The notes beneath the pieces were generated by a model that was not told the origin of the DNA, made no database searches, and saw only the letters and a list, made by a program, of their open reading frames with translations. From the NCBI GenBank assembly GCA_902799905.1, contig CADCCB010000022.1:1-43029 (forward strand): a stretch of DNA of 43,029 bases, given 5' to 3'. Position 1 is the first letter of the stretch. Every line of letters begins with the position of its first letter. Made by a program: the position numbers and the translations under genes. Below, piece after piece: positions 10,671 through 18,767 of this stretch. The stretch comes from an uncultured Prevotellaceae bacterium. GTDB lineage: Bacteria > Bacteroidota > Bacteroidia > Bacteroidales > Bacteroidaceae.

Positions 10671-13144
10671 TCTTTTCTTCCTTCTTTTTTCAGAAACCAG
10701 CGATAGGCGGCTGGTTGCAGCACATAGGCCAGCACAACGGCCGATATCATTCCCACCAGCGTGGCGAAGCCCACGGAGCGTATGGCCGGATGGACGGCTA
10801 CGAGCATAGACCCCACCGTGACGATGAGTATGACAGCACTGAAGAAGATGGCCGTCTTGTGGTATGACAGTTGCTTGCCCTCACTGGTCAGACCGCTCAT
10901 GACGAAGATGCTATAGTCAACGCCTATACCAAAGATAAAGGTGGAGATGATGATGTTGATGAGGTTGAAGCGCACGTCGAAGATGACCATTGCGCCCAGT
11001 ACCACCAGCCAACTGAGCAGGATGGGAGCAAAGCCCAGCAGGGCGTGCTTCCAGCGCAGATGGAAACTGAGCAGCAGCACTACGAAGACAAAGAGCATCG
11101 ACACCCATTGCAGGATGTTGAAGTCGTCGTTCAGTTGATAGAGCGTGTCTGTAGTATAATAATAGGTGTCGAGCACCATCAGGTTGGGTTCGGCTGCTAC
11201 GGCATCACAGATGCGGATATAGTCGCTCTCGCTGCTACGTACGGAGTCGTTGGCACAGCGCACGGAAGTGAAGCAGAGGAAGTCGCCACCATAGGATTCC
11301 TCCATGAGTGTTGACTGGTAGCCGTGAGGGATGAGGCCTGACTCGTAGAGTGGGGCAGGCTCATAGTCGGCAGTGGCCATCTCGAAGAACGGCTCGAAGG
11401 CATCGGCCACAAGGTCGGCCTGGGGTGCCGTCTGACGGATGAGTGTACGCACCTGCTCCAGTCGCTCGTCTGTCCAGTAGGCTTTCCAGGCATCGATGCG
11501 CTCCTGCTGTTTCTTCAGCGGCACAAACACCATGTTGGTGTGGGTGTAGTCCTTCACAAGTCCCAGTTGCTGCAGCGAATCCAGTTTGCGGTCGAGCACG
11601 CTGAAGTTCTCGATAGCCTCTTCCATCGTCTTGCCAGACGATGCAAAGTATTTGCTCTTGTCGCCAGTAAAGGTCTTTTCACGCAGGAGATTCTCTGAGA
11701 AAGTGGTGTTGGGGGCCTCATAGCCCAGATTATGCATGTCACCGTCGAAGCGGGTTCCGCCTTTGATATAGAAGCCGACGCAGACGAGGATGACAGCCAG
11801 CAGCGTGAAGATAAGCACGCGCTTGCGGTCGAAGGGGTAGGCATTCAGACGGTCGATCAGGGCAAAGGCAGTGTGGTTGACCTTGTTGTTCTTCGTGCGG
11901 AGCATCTGTGGCAGATAGATCAGCGTGAACAGCACAGTGCCCACAATGGCGAAGGCTGCAAAGAGTCCGAAGTCTTGCAGCAGGTCGGTCTGAATAAAGA
12001 TAAGCCCCATGAACGAGCCGATGGTGGTGATGCATCCCAGCAGGACTGGCTTCACTTGGTCGCGCAACACCTGCTCTGGGTCGTTCACATATTTGAAATG
12101 GGTCATGACGTGCAGGACATAACTCATGGCTACGCCCAGCACGATGGCACCTATGCCAAGGGCCAGCAGGGAGAACTGTCCCTTGATGAAGTACATGATG
12201 GCCAGTCCGAACAGGGTACCAAAAGCAATAGGCAACAGGAGGAGCGGCAAGGTGTCCCAGTTGCGGAAGCACACCATAATAAATAATAGGACGAGCACCA
12301 GCGAGCCGATGATGGTTGTCGTCAGGTCGTTCTTAATGACCGATGAGTTGTAGTATCCGCTGGCTGGCGTACCATGATAACTGATGGTGACGGCAGGGTG
12401 GGTGGTTTTGAACTGCTCAATCAGTTCGTTGATGGTGAGGAACAGGGCCGATCCCTGTCCTGTGTTCGTGGCAGAAAAACGTGGCGTGATGAAAGCCACA
12501 CAAACTGTCGAATCTGGCACGAAGAAGTGGTTCTCCAATGTTTGGTAACTGCCAGTGCCCCCGTCAACGAGCGGCTTCATCTGCTCTGCCAGCACGTTAC
12601 GCAGGCCGATGGGATCCATCTGGATGAGTTCAGGCATAGCCTCTCCCATAGGACTCAGCAGATCGTCATAGTTCTGCCGCATCTGCTGCGTCATGTGGTC
12701 TAGGGTGAGCATCGTGTCCAGACGGGCATACACGCTGGTGTCGATATAGGCGGGCAGGTGGGCGGTCAGTTCGTCAACGGCTTCCATCATCAGTTCTTCC
12801 GGCAGCCGGTAGAAGATGTCCTCTACGGCAGTGGTGTCGCGAGCCAGGAGCGAGTCGACGAAGGCATCGCAGGTCTCTGTCAGCATCGCTATATCCTCGT
12901 CTGTCGCCGTCTTGTCGATGTTAAAGAGCAGGAAGGTCTTGTCCTTGATGCGCAGGTCGGCAAAGGCCAGTTTGGTGGTGCCGTCATCGTTTTTCGACGA
13001 GGGCATCAGTTTGTTGATGTCTTCTTCCAGGTATATTTGGGATGCGAAGTAGCCGAAGAACGCGAAGAACACGGCCATCGATGCCCAACAGACCAGCCGG
13101 TGTTGGTGGAAGTAGCGGTAGATGCTGATGAAGAGTTCCGTCAT
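10667..13144 (-). CDS. MMPL/RND-superfamily lipid exporter
   Basis: An 825-residue inner-membrane protein of the MMPL (mycobacterial membrane protein large) type. It has one N-terminal membrane segment at about 18-38, an extracytoplasmic domain to about residue 265, a block of five membrane helices (for example TTIIGSLVLVLLFIMVCF and FSLLALGIGAIVLGVAMSYV), one helix before the second extracytoplasmic domain (VLIFTLLAVILVCVGFYIKGG), and a second C-terminal block ending near VGFATLVGMISAVVLAYVLQP. The motif FIFGIGVDYSIFVMSG matches the conserved GxxxDYxxf helix of MMPL proteins. Expected role: moving the lipid product out of the inner membrane, probably to the LolA-like protein. It overlaps both neighbours by 4 bases. 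Confidence 0.9.
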   Translation of the reverse strand: MTELFISIYRYFHQHRLVCWASMAVFFAFFGYFASQIYLEEDINKLMPSSKNDDGTTKLAFADLRIKDKTFLLFNIDKTATDEDIAMLTETCDAFVDSLLARDTTAVEDIFYRLPEELMMEAVDELTAHLPAYIDTSVYARLDTMLTLDHMTQQMRQNYDDLLSPMGEAMPELIQMDPIGLRNVLAEQMKPLVDGGTGSYQTLENHFFVPDSTVCVAFITPRFSATNTGQGSALFLTINELIEQFKTTHPAVTISYHGTPASGYYNSSVIKNDLTTTIIGSLVLVLLFIMVCFRNWDTLPLLLLPIAFGTLFGLAIMYFIKGQFSLLALGIGAIVLGVAMSYVLHVMTHFKYVNDPEQVLRDQVKPVLLGCITTIGSFMGLIFIQTDLLQDFGLFAAFAIVGTVLFTLIYLPQMLRTKNNKVNHTAFALIDRLNAYPFDRKRVLIFTLLAVILVCVGFYIKGGTRFDGDMHNLGYEAPNTTFSENLLREKTFTGDKSKYFASSGKTMEEAIENFSVLDRKLDSLQQLGLVKDYTHTNMVFVPLKKQQERIDAWKAYWTDERLEQVRTLIRQTAPQADLVADAFEPFFEMATADYEPAPLYESGLIPHGYQSTLMEESYGGDFLCFTSVRCANDSVRSSESDYIRICDAVAAEPNLMVLDTYYYTTDTLYQLNDDFNILQWVSMLFVFVVLLLSFHLRWKHALLGFAPILLSWLVVLGAMVIFDVRFNLINIIISTFIFGIGVDYSIFVMSGLTSEGKQLSYHKTAIFFSAVILIVTVGSMLVAVHPAIRSVGFATLVGMISAVVLAYVLQPAAYRWFLKKEGRKE

Positions 13145-13554
13145 TGGATGAAGATCTTGAGTTTTGTCTCAGCGATGAGTTCACCGTCGATGCGTGTCTC
13201 GCCATCGGCCAGTGTCACGTTGCCGAAACTCATGCCGAAGGTGATGGTGGTTTCCAGTTTCTCGCCGACGTGCGGACGGCGATGGCATGTGAAATGCTTC
13301 ACCTCGCCGATGATACCGACGGGAGCCGATTCGGCCTCCAGGTTCTTATAGCCTGCCAAAGCAGAGGCTGACTGAGCCGTATGCTCAATCAGTCCCGTCT
13401 CTGCCAGTTCGTCACCCCCGATGACGAAATAGTTGTCGTAGCGCACCGTCAGGCTGGTCTTGCAACTGTCTTCTGTGAAGTCAGTGGCCTCGTCGACCAT
13501 GATGAATGGGTAGCGCTGGGGGATGAGTTTGAGTATTTCCTTACCTCTCATCAT
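13141..13554 (-). CDS. Hotdog 3-hydroxyacyl-ACP dehydratase, ApeP/FabZ-like
   Basis: A 137-residue hotdog protein. The N-terminal KEILKLIPQRYPFIMVDEATDF is the FabA/FabZ family opening, and ETGLIEHTAQSASALAGY matches the region with the catalytic acidic residue (here Glu57). The usual HFPG.P segment of FabZ, which supplies the catalytic His, is replaced by DNYFVIGGDELAETG. ApeP-type dehydratases of aryl polyene clusters are also divergent here, so this may be a subfamily trait. Expected role: dehydration of beta-hydroxyacyl-ACP to a trans-enoyl chain. It overlaps the ACP gene and the MMPL gene by 4 bases each. Confidence 0.8.
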   Translation of the reverse strand: MMRGKEILKLIPQRYPFIMVDEATDFTEDSCKTSLTVRYDNYFVIGGDELAETGLIEHTAQSASALAGYKNLEAESAPVGIIGEVKHFTCHRRPHVGEKLETTITFGMSFGNVTLADGETRIDGELIAETKLKIFIQ

Positions 13555-13799
13555 TCTTTGGGCAGATGCTCCTCGATATAATCATAGAGGTCGCTGAAAG
13601 TCTTGATCTTGGGCAGGTCGCTTACAGGCACCTTGATCTTATAGGTGTACTGGATGATGGCCACGAGGTCTACGAGGCTCAGGCTGTCGAGCGAGAGTGT
13701 GTCCTTGACGTTGTCCTCAGGGGCAAAGTTGCTGTCCTCTACTTCAAACTCCTCAGCAAGTACGCTGTTTACTTGTTCAATGATTTCTTCACGTGTCAT
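13551..13799 (-). CDS. Acyl carrier protein
   Basis: An 82-residue acidic carrier protein. The motif LSLDSLSLVDLV holds the DSL site, with Ser39 as the expected 4'-phosphopantetheine attachment point. It is dedicated to this operon rather than the housekeeping AcpP: it lies between the ketosynthase (36-base gap) and the dehydratase (4-base overlap). It would carry the growing chain between the ketosynthase, ketoreductase, dehydratase and thioesterase encoded alongside. Confidence 0.95.
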   Translation of the reverse strand: MTREEIIEQVNSVLAEEFEVEDSNFAPEDNVKDTLSLDSLSLVDLVAIIQYTYKIKVPVSDLPKIKTFSDLYDYIEEHLPKE

Positions 13800-13835
13800 A
13801 ATTAATAATATTGTTTGTGTTAATAAAACTGATAT

Positions 13836-15065
13836 TTACTTCTGATATTTCTTCACGATGAGTGTCGAGTTGGTGCCGCCGAAGCCGAACGAGTTCGACA
13901 GGAACATATCGAAGGCCTGTTCCTTCGTCTCAGGAATGACATTGAGGGCTGCCGTCTCTTCGTCGGGATTCTCAAAGTTGATGTTGCCGGCAATGAATCC
14001 GTTCTGCATCATCAGCATTGAGTAAATCATCTCGCTGGCGCCTGCCATCCACATTTCGTGACCTGTCTGGCTCTTGGTTGATGTCACAGGAACACGGTAG
14101 TCACCGAAAATTTGTGCAATAGCCAGAGCCTCACGTCCGTCGCCGGCTTTCGTCGAGGTGGCGTGGGCGTTGATATAACCTATTTGGCGCAGGTCGCTGA
14201 TACCGCTGTTTTTCAGGCAGAGTTCCAACGAACGGGCTGGGCCGGCCACGTTGGGCGTAGAAATATGGTCGCCATTGCCAGAGAATCCCCAACCAACCAC
14301 CTCGCCCAGGATGGGAGCACCGCGCTGGATAGCGTGCTCAAGGCTTTCCAGGATGACTGTGGCTGCACCACCGCCAGGAACCAGTCCGTCGCGGTCGCGG
14401 TCGAAGGGACGGCAGGCTTTCGTGGGCTCGTTTTCACGAGTGGAGAAGGCCTGGATGCCGTCGAACGATGCCACGCCATACATATTGGCTTCCTGAGCAC
14501 CGCCGCAGACCACGCAGTCCTGCAGGCCGTTCTTGATGAGCAGCGAGGCCAGACCGATGGCTTGAGAACTGCTGGCGCATGCAGCCGACGAGGTCAGGTT
14601 GATGCCACGCAGACGGAACAGACAGGCCAGATTCATGGTCACCGTCGAGTTCATCGACTGGAAAATGGCGCCACTACCGCAAGCAGCGGTATCGCCAAAC
14701 TCGCGAAACTTGTCGAGTGCCTCCATCGTGGCCTGAGCCACAGAGTCGTTGCCATAGATGATTCCTACTTCATGGCTGTCCAGATAGTCCTGGTCAATGC
14801 GGGCTGCCTCAAGGGCATCCTTTGTGGCCATAAAGGCATATTGTGCCTCTTCGGGCATAAACTGACGGGGACCGCGCTTGACGAATGGCTTCAGGTCTGG
14901 AGCCTCCACGTTGGCACAGAGTGCCGAACGGAAACCTTTGTCCTTGCGCTCCTGACTGAAAATGATACCACTGCGTCCTGTGTAAAGTGATTCACGTACT
15001 TCTTCAAGTGTCTTTCCCAGGCAGGACCAGATGCCCATACCTGTAATTACTACTCTTTTTTCCAT
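13836..15065 (-). CDS. 3-oxoacyl-ACP synthase, FabF/type II KS
   Basis: A 409-residue ketosynthase with the complete catalytic set: nucleophile Cys163 in SSAACASSSQ, His301 in NAHATSTKAGD, Lys331 and His336 in KSQTGHEMWMAG. The N-terminus (RVVITGMGIWSCLGKTLEEV) and the C-terminal SNSFGFGGTNSTLIVKK are typical. MWMAG replaces the usual GAAG after the second His, a small departure from housekeeping FabF. It performs the decarboxylative condensation that extends the chain. No partner chain-length factor is found in the operon, unlike canonical aryl polyene clusters. The 42-base gap to the upstream gene has only a poor promoter-like TTTG. Confidence 0.93.
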   Translation of the reverse strand: MEKRVVITGMGIWSCLGKTLEEVRESLYTGRSGIIFSQERKDKGFRSALCANVEAPDLKPFVKRGPRQFMPEEAQYAFMATKDALEAARIDQDYLDSHEVGIIYGNDSVAQATMEALDKFREFGDTAACGSGAIFQSMNSTVTMNLACLFRLRGINLTSSAACASSSQAIGLASLLIKNGLQDCVVCGGAQEANMYGVASFDGIQAFSTRENEPTKACRPFDRDRDGLVPGGGAATVILESLEHAIQRGAPILGEVVGWGFSGNGDHISTPNVAGPARSLELCLKNSGISDLRQIGYINAHATSTKAGDGREALAIAQIFGDYRVPVTSTKSQTGHEMWMAGASEMIYSMLMMQNGFIAGNINFENPDEETAALNVIPETKEQAFDMFLSNSFGFGGTNSTLIVKKYQK

Positions 15066-15107
15066 ATGTTTATTAGTTCAAATTCTATTTATAAATTGCT
15101 TACTGTT

Positions 15108-16244
15108 TCAATTCAATTTCTTCTTGAAGCACCTCCTGCGCTTCACCGTCTGTGGGTTCAGTGGCTTCCACTGACTCAGTTCCCTAACGTTGTCCTCCAG
15201 TTGCGGTCCTGTTTCGGCCCACTTGAAGCCCTTGCTGTTATAGATGGGAATTAGGTCGTTGAAGAAAAGGGCGTTAACACCCAGTCCCTGATAATCGGGC
15301 CTCACGGCTATGAGCAGCATCTCAGCGTGGTCGGCGGGTTTCCATTTCAGGGCCTTCAGCAGGTGATACCACCCAAAAGGCATCAGTCGTCCGTGCGACT
15401 TGTGCATCGCCTCGGCCAGACTGCCCATAGTGACTGCTACACCCACCATCTCGTTCTTGTCGTTAAAAACAATAGGCATCAGACTGTTGTCCAGCAGTTT
15501 CAGATAATGCTCCACAAAGTCGTCCACCTGATTATGAGAGAACTCAGAGAAACCGTAGAGTCCCTTGTAGGCTTCGTTCAGCAGGTTGAATATCTGTTGG
15601 CCGTATCCGCCTTTTCCTACCTGTTTGTCGGTCAGTTTCTCTACTCTGAGCCCCAGCATCTCCTGGGCGTAGTCGGCCACACGGGCATATTTGGCAGGTA
15701 TATCTTGGGGCACATCTATGCGAATCTGTACCCAATCAACCTCTTTCGTATAGCCTAACCGCTCCAAGTGTTTAGGGTAATAGGGTGGGTTGTAGATAGC
15801 CGTCAGCGAACCCATCAGATGAAAGTCCTCGATGAGCATTCCCTCCTTGTCGAAGTCGGTGATACCCATTGGTCCAATAATCTCTGTCATTCCTTTCTCG
15901 CGTCCCCAGTTCTCCACAGCCTTGAGCAGGGCTTCCGAAACCTCTGGGTCGTCGATAAACTCTATCAGGCCGAAGCGTACCTTGCTGGTGTTCCAGCGTT
16001 CGTTGGCCTTGCGGTTGATGATGCCCACAATGCGCCCAACCACTTCTTTTCCTTTGTAGGCGACGAAAGGCTGAAGGTCAGAAAAGTCCATGCCTGCATT
16101 CTTCCGTTGGTCGAATGCAGAGCGAATGTCGCGTTCCAAATCCGGAACATACTGGTCACAGTACCTATAGACCACATTCACAAAATGAATGAAGTCGTTC
16201 ATCTGCTGTTTGTTCCTTACTTTTACGACATTGATACTATCCAT
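15108..16244 (-). CDS. GNAT-like acyltransferase superfamily protein (YghO-like)
   Basis: A 378-residue protein, first gene of the minus-strand operon. The N-terminal half has a GNAT-type fold pattern with FVAYKGKEVVGRIVGIINRKAN, then IIGPMGITDFDKEGMLIEDF and YYPKHLERLGYTKEVDWVQIRI. The second half carries MLLIAVRPDYQGLGVNALFFNDLIPIYNSKGF, resembling the acetyl-CoA-binding (R/Q-x-x-G-x-G/A) motif A of GNAT enzymes. Proteins of this type are widespread in Bacteroidetes and mostly uncharacterised. Given its place it could acylate an amine on the lipid or its carrier; that is inference. Confidence 0.7.
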   Translation of the reverse strand: MDSINVVKVRNKQQMNDFIHFVNVVYRYCDQYVPDLERDIRSAFDQRKNAGMDFSDLQPFVAYKGKEVVGRIVGIINRKANERWNTSKVRFGLIEFIDDPEVSEALLKAVENWGREKGMTEIIGPMGITDFDKEGMLIEDFHLMGSLTAIYNPPYYPKHLERLGYTKEVDWVQIRIDVPQDIPAKYARVADYAQEMLGLRVEKLTDKQVGKGGYGQQIFNLLNEAYKGLYGFSEFSHNQVDDFVEHYLKLLDNSLMPIVFNDKNEMVGVAVTMGSLAEAMHKSHGRLMPFGWYHLLKALKWKPADHAEMLLIAVRPDYQGLGVNALFFNDLIPIYNSKGFKWAETGPQLEDNVRELSQWKPLNPQTVKRRRCFKKKLN

Positions 16245-16293
16245 AAATTAACACAAACCTCTCGTTGCATGACGTCTTTTTTGAAATCGGCTG

Positions 16294-16301
16294 CAAAATT
16301 A
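16294..16301 (-). promoter_or_regulatory. Possible -7 element for the lipid operon
   Basis: CAAAATTA on the plus strand reads TAATTTTG on the minus strand, matching TAnnTTTG, 49 bases before the start codon at 16244. No good TTTG is found 19-21 bases further upstream, only an A/T tract, so the promoter is a weak match. Confidence 0.4.
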
Positions 16302-16494
16302 CACAATTTTTTTTTAAAAAAGATGTTTTGTTCTTACAAAAATATGTTCAAAACGTAATTTTGGATTCTTTGGAGTGTATAACAATGTGTGACGAGGCGT
16401 GTGATAAGGTCTTTAAAAATGACTACAGCCTACCGCGAAATTGCAAGAAATCGTAATGCCGTATGACCGATTCGCTAAGAAAAAAGGCAATATT

Positions 16495-16526
16495 TTTGGA
16501 TGTGAAGGAAAAAAGTGCTACCTTTG
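16495..16526 (+). promoter_or_regulatory. Bacteroidetes-type promoter for the GH43 gene
   Basis: TTTG at 16495-16498 and TACCTTTG at 16519-16526 are separated by 20 bases. The ATG follows 24 bases after the -7 element. Confidence 0.85.
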
Positions 16527-16550
16527 TGCACAAATTAATTCACAGAAGAT

Positions 16551-18665
16551 ATGATACGTTTTTTATTAATCCTCTTTTCTGCCTTGAGCACATTGTCAGC
16601 ACAGGCACAGTCATGGACAGCCGACAACGGCAATGGTACGTTTACTAATCCGCTGTTTTACGATGAATTCTCAGATCCAGACATCATCCGTGTAGGTGAT
16701 GACTACTACCTGGCTGGTACGACGATGCATTCTGTGCCAGGATTGGTAATCTTGCACTCGAAAGACCTTGTGAATTGGGAGAATATTTCCTATTGCTTCG
16801 ACCGTTTCGACTTTACTGAGGACAGGTTTGCACTGAAGAACCATCAGGAAATCTATGGCCAGGGAATTTGGGCTCCCGCCATCCGCTATGCCAACGGTCA
16901 ATTCTATGTGTTCTCCAATATTAATGGCAAAGGCTTGCAATGCTATACGTCAAAGGATATTCGTGGCCCTTGGACGCACCATAACATGCAGGGTAATATC
17001 TATGACCTCAGCGTACTTTTTGACGATGACGGGAAGATTTACGCCATCCATAAATACGGTGAGGTTCATTGCACGGAATTGAAACCCGATATGAGTGGGC
17101 CTGTGGAGGGTAGCGACCGCATCATTATCCCGGAGGGAAACGGTGTCGGCGAAGGTCACCACATGTACAAGATTGACGGAATGTACTACCTCATCTCGAC
17201 CGATTATTTGCCTAATGGACGCACGCTCTGTTCCCGTTCGAAGAACATCTGGGGTCCCTATGAAACGCGTGTCATTACGGCTGATGAGACCTATGGCTAT
17301 CATGCTGCCCCGCTGACGCAGTTCAAGGGACGTATCCTGCCCGACGGATCGGACTTCAGAATTGGTTCGCTTGACAGGGATGCCACAGCCTGTTCCAACG
17401 CTCATCAAGGAGGTATCGTGCAATTTAAGGACGGCTCGTGGTGGGCATTGCTGATGCAGGACTTCCATTCTATAGGCCGTACCGTCTGTCTGATGCCGAT
17501 TACGTGGGTTGACGGATGGCCGATGATTGGTTTGAAGGGAAACCTGGGACGTGCCCCCCGCACTTGGTTCAAGCCCGATGCTTCTTTGGACTGCATCGGC
17601 ACCGCTTTGAGTTTTTATGGTCCTGGCAGGGAAGCACAGCCCATGAAGGCTCCTTACGATCGCAACGAGAATTTTGATGGCAAAACCCTAGGACGTATTT
17701 GGCAGTGGAACCACAATCCTGACGATAAGATGTGGGGGCTCAAAGGTGGAAAATTGCGCATTCAGTCGCAGGCTGCCGAGCAGTTGATGTGGGCTCGCAA
17801 CACCCTCACTCAGCGCGTCATAGGACCGAAGAGTATCACTACTGTAGAACTGATTGTGAAAGGCATGAAGGACGGCGATGTGGCCGGATTGGGTAATATC
17901 AACATCCCTTGTTCGTGGGTGGGTATTGTGAAGGCTGGCAACGGCCTTTCCCTGCGTTGCTTTGAACAGTTGACTAATGATACCATCGTTCTATCCGTTG
18001 GTTTGTCTGACGGGAAAATCTGGCTCCGTAGCATTGGTGATTACGATAACAACCAGGCCCAGTATGCCTACAGCACCGACGGCAAAGTATTCCATACCAT
18101 CGGTCGCATGATGCCGCTCTCGTACCAACTTACAACCTTCCAGGGCTCGCGTCACGCCCTCTTTGCCTTCAATGTGAAAGGCAAGAATGGCGGCTATGCT
18201 GAGTTTGATAACTTTACGGTAGAGGAACCGATGGCCGACCGTTCAGAAAACATCCCTTATGGTAAGACTATCCGTATCGTTAACAAGGCTACTGGTCGTC
18301 CTGCTGTCGCCTTAAAGCATGGTTTACTTCACGACACCCGTGCTGGTGACAATAGCGAACAGACGAAGTTTAAGGTTATCGACTGCAAACTGGGTCTTGT
18401 TTGCCTGCAGTGTGCCGACGGACGCTATGTGAAGGTCTACGGTGATGGGCTGCCGGGTGACGTACGCTTCACTACTGATGCCAAGGAAGCCGAGATGTTC
18501 CTGTGGCAGGACTATCTTGACCATGACTTTATGCTTCTCTCGTTAAAGAACCACCGCTACATGGGTAAGAGTCCATCGACTGGTAGTCCCTATAGTATGG
18601 ATTATGCTGGTCCAGACCCAGCCCGTCGCAACGGTTCTGTATTCTATTGGGAGGAAGTGAAATAG
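16551..18665 (+). CDS. Secreted glycoside hydrolase family 43 (beta-xylosidase / alpha-L-arabinofuranosidase type)
   Basis: A 704-residue exported enzyme with a signal peptide (cleavage near AQA-QS, residue 20). The five-bladed propeller catalytic domain shows the three GH43 acids: Asp42 in FSDPDIIRV (general base), Asp152 in NIYDLSVLFDDDG (pKa modulator) and Glu201 in GVGEGHHMYKIDG (general acid). A GH43 C-terminal beta-sandwich follows at about 365-560 (NENFDGKTLGRIWQWNHNPDD; ends GYAEFDNFTVEEP). The last 145 residues (IRIVNKATGRPAVALKHG ... RYVKVYGDG ... HRYMGKSPS) look like a beta-trefoil/fascin-like carbohydrate-binding unit. It likely releases xylose or arabinose from hemicellulose in the periplasm. 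Exact subfamily and substrate cannot be fixed by eye. No SusC/SusD pair adjoins it. Confidence 0.85.
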   Translation: MIRFLLILFSALSTLSAQAQSWTADNGNGTFTNPLFYDEFSDPDIIRVGDDYYLAGTTMHSVPGLVILHSKDLVNWENISYCFDRFDFTEDRFALKNHQEIYGQGIWAPAIRYANGQFYVFSNINGKGLQCYTSKDIRGPWTHHNMQGNIYDLSVLFDDDGKIYAIHKYGEVHCTELKPDMSGPVEGSDRIIIPEGNGVGEGHHMYKIDGMYYLISTDYLPNGRTLCSRSKNIWGPYETRVITADETYGYHAAPLTQFKGRILPDGSDFRIGSLDRDATACSNAHQGGIVQFKDGSWWALLMQDFHSIGRTVCLMPITWVDGWPMIGLKGNLGRAPRTWFKPDASLDCIGTALSFYGPGREAQPMKAPYDRNENFDGKTLGRIWQWNHNPDDKMWGLKGGKLRIQSQAAEQLMWARNTLTQRVIGPKSITTVELIVKGMKDGDVAGLGNINIPCSWVGIVKAGNGLSLRCFEQLTNDTIVLSVGLSDGKIWLRSIGDYDNNQAQYAYSTDGKVFHTIGRMMPLSYQLTTFQGSRHALFAFNVKGKNGGYAEFDNFTVEEPMADRSENIPYGKTIRIVNKATGRPAVALKHGLLHDTRAGDNSEQTKFKVIDCKLGLVCLQCADGRYVKVYGDGLPGDVRFTTDAKEAEMFLWQDYLDHDFMLLSLKNHRYMGKSPSTGSPYSMDYAGPDPARRNGSVFYWEEVK

Positions 18666-18715
18666 GTATTTGACCTACGACAGAAGGTTGTCTGCATTGG
18701 AAAAACTTAAATATA

Positions 18716-18747
18716 TTTGGTTTTTCCCTCTCTAATTTGTACCTTTG
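18716..18747 (+). promoter_or_regulatory. Bacteroidetes-type promoter for the ABC-F gene
   Basis: TTTG at 18716-18719 and TACCTTTG at 18740-18747, 20 bases apart, 20 bases before the ATG at 18768. Confidence 0.85.
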
Positions 18748-18767
18748 CAGCGAAAAAACGAGAAGAG

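Larger units (their letters stand above)
16245..16550. other. Divergent intergenic region between the lipid operon and the GH43 gene
   Basis: This 306-base, AT-rich stretch separates the two diverging transcripts. It holds a clear plus-strand promoter (16495-16526) and a possible minus-strand -7 element (16294-16301). The short open frames here (for example 16265-16456) look like chance. Otherwise I see no RNA gene or repeat. Confidence 0.7.

Noticed and set aside
15066-15107. Promoter between the GNAT-like gene and the ketosynthase
   Set aside because: The minus strand has TAGAATTTG, one base too long for TAnnTTTG, and no -33 partner, so an internal start is not supported.
16265-16648. Two short plus-strand frames in and after the divergent intergenic region
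   Set aside because: They cover promoter elements and the GH43 start, have atypical composition and no ribosome site or similarity.
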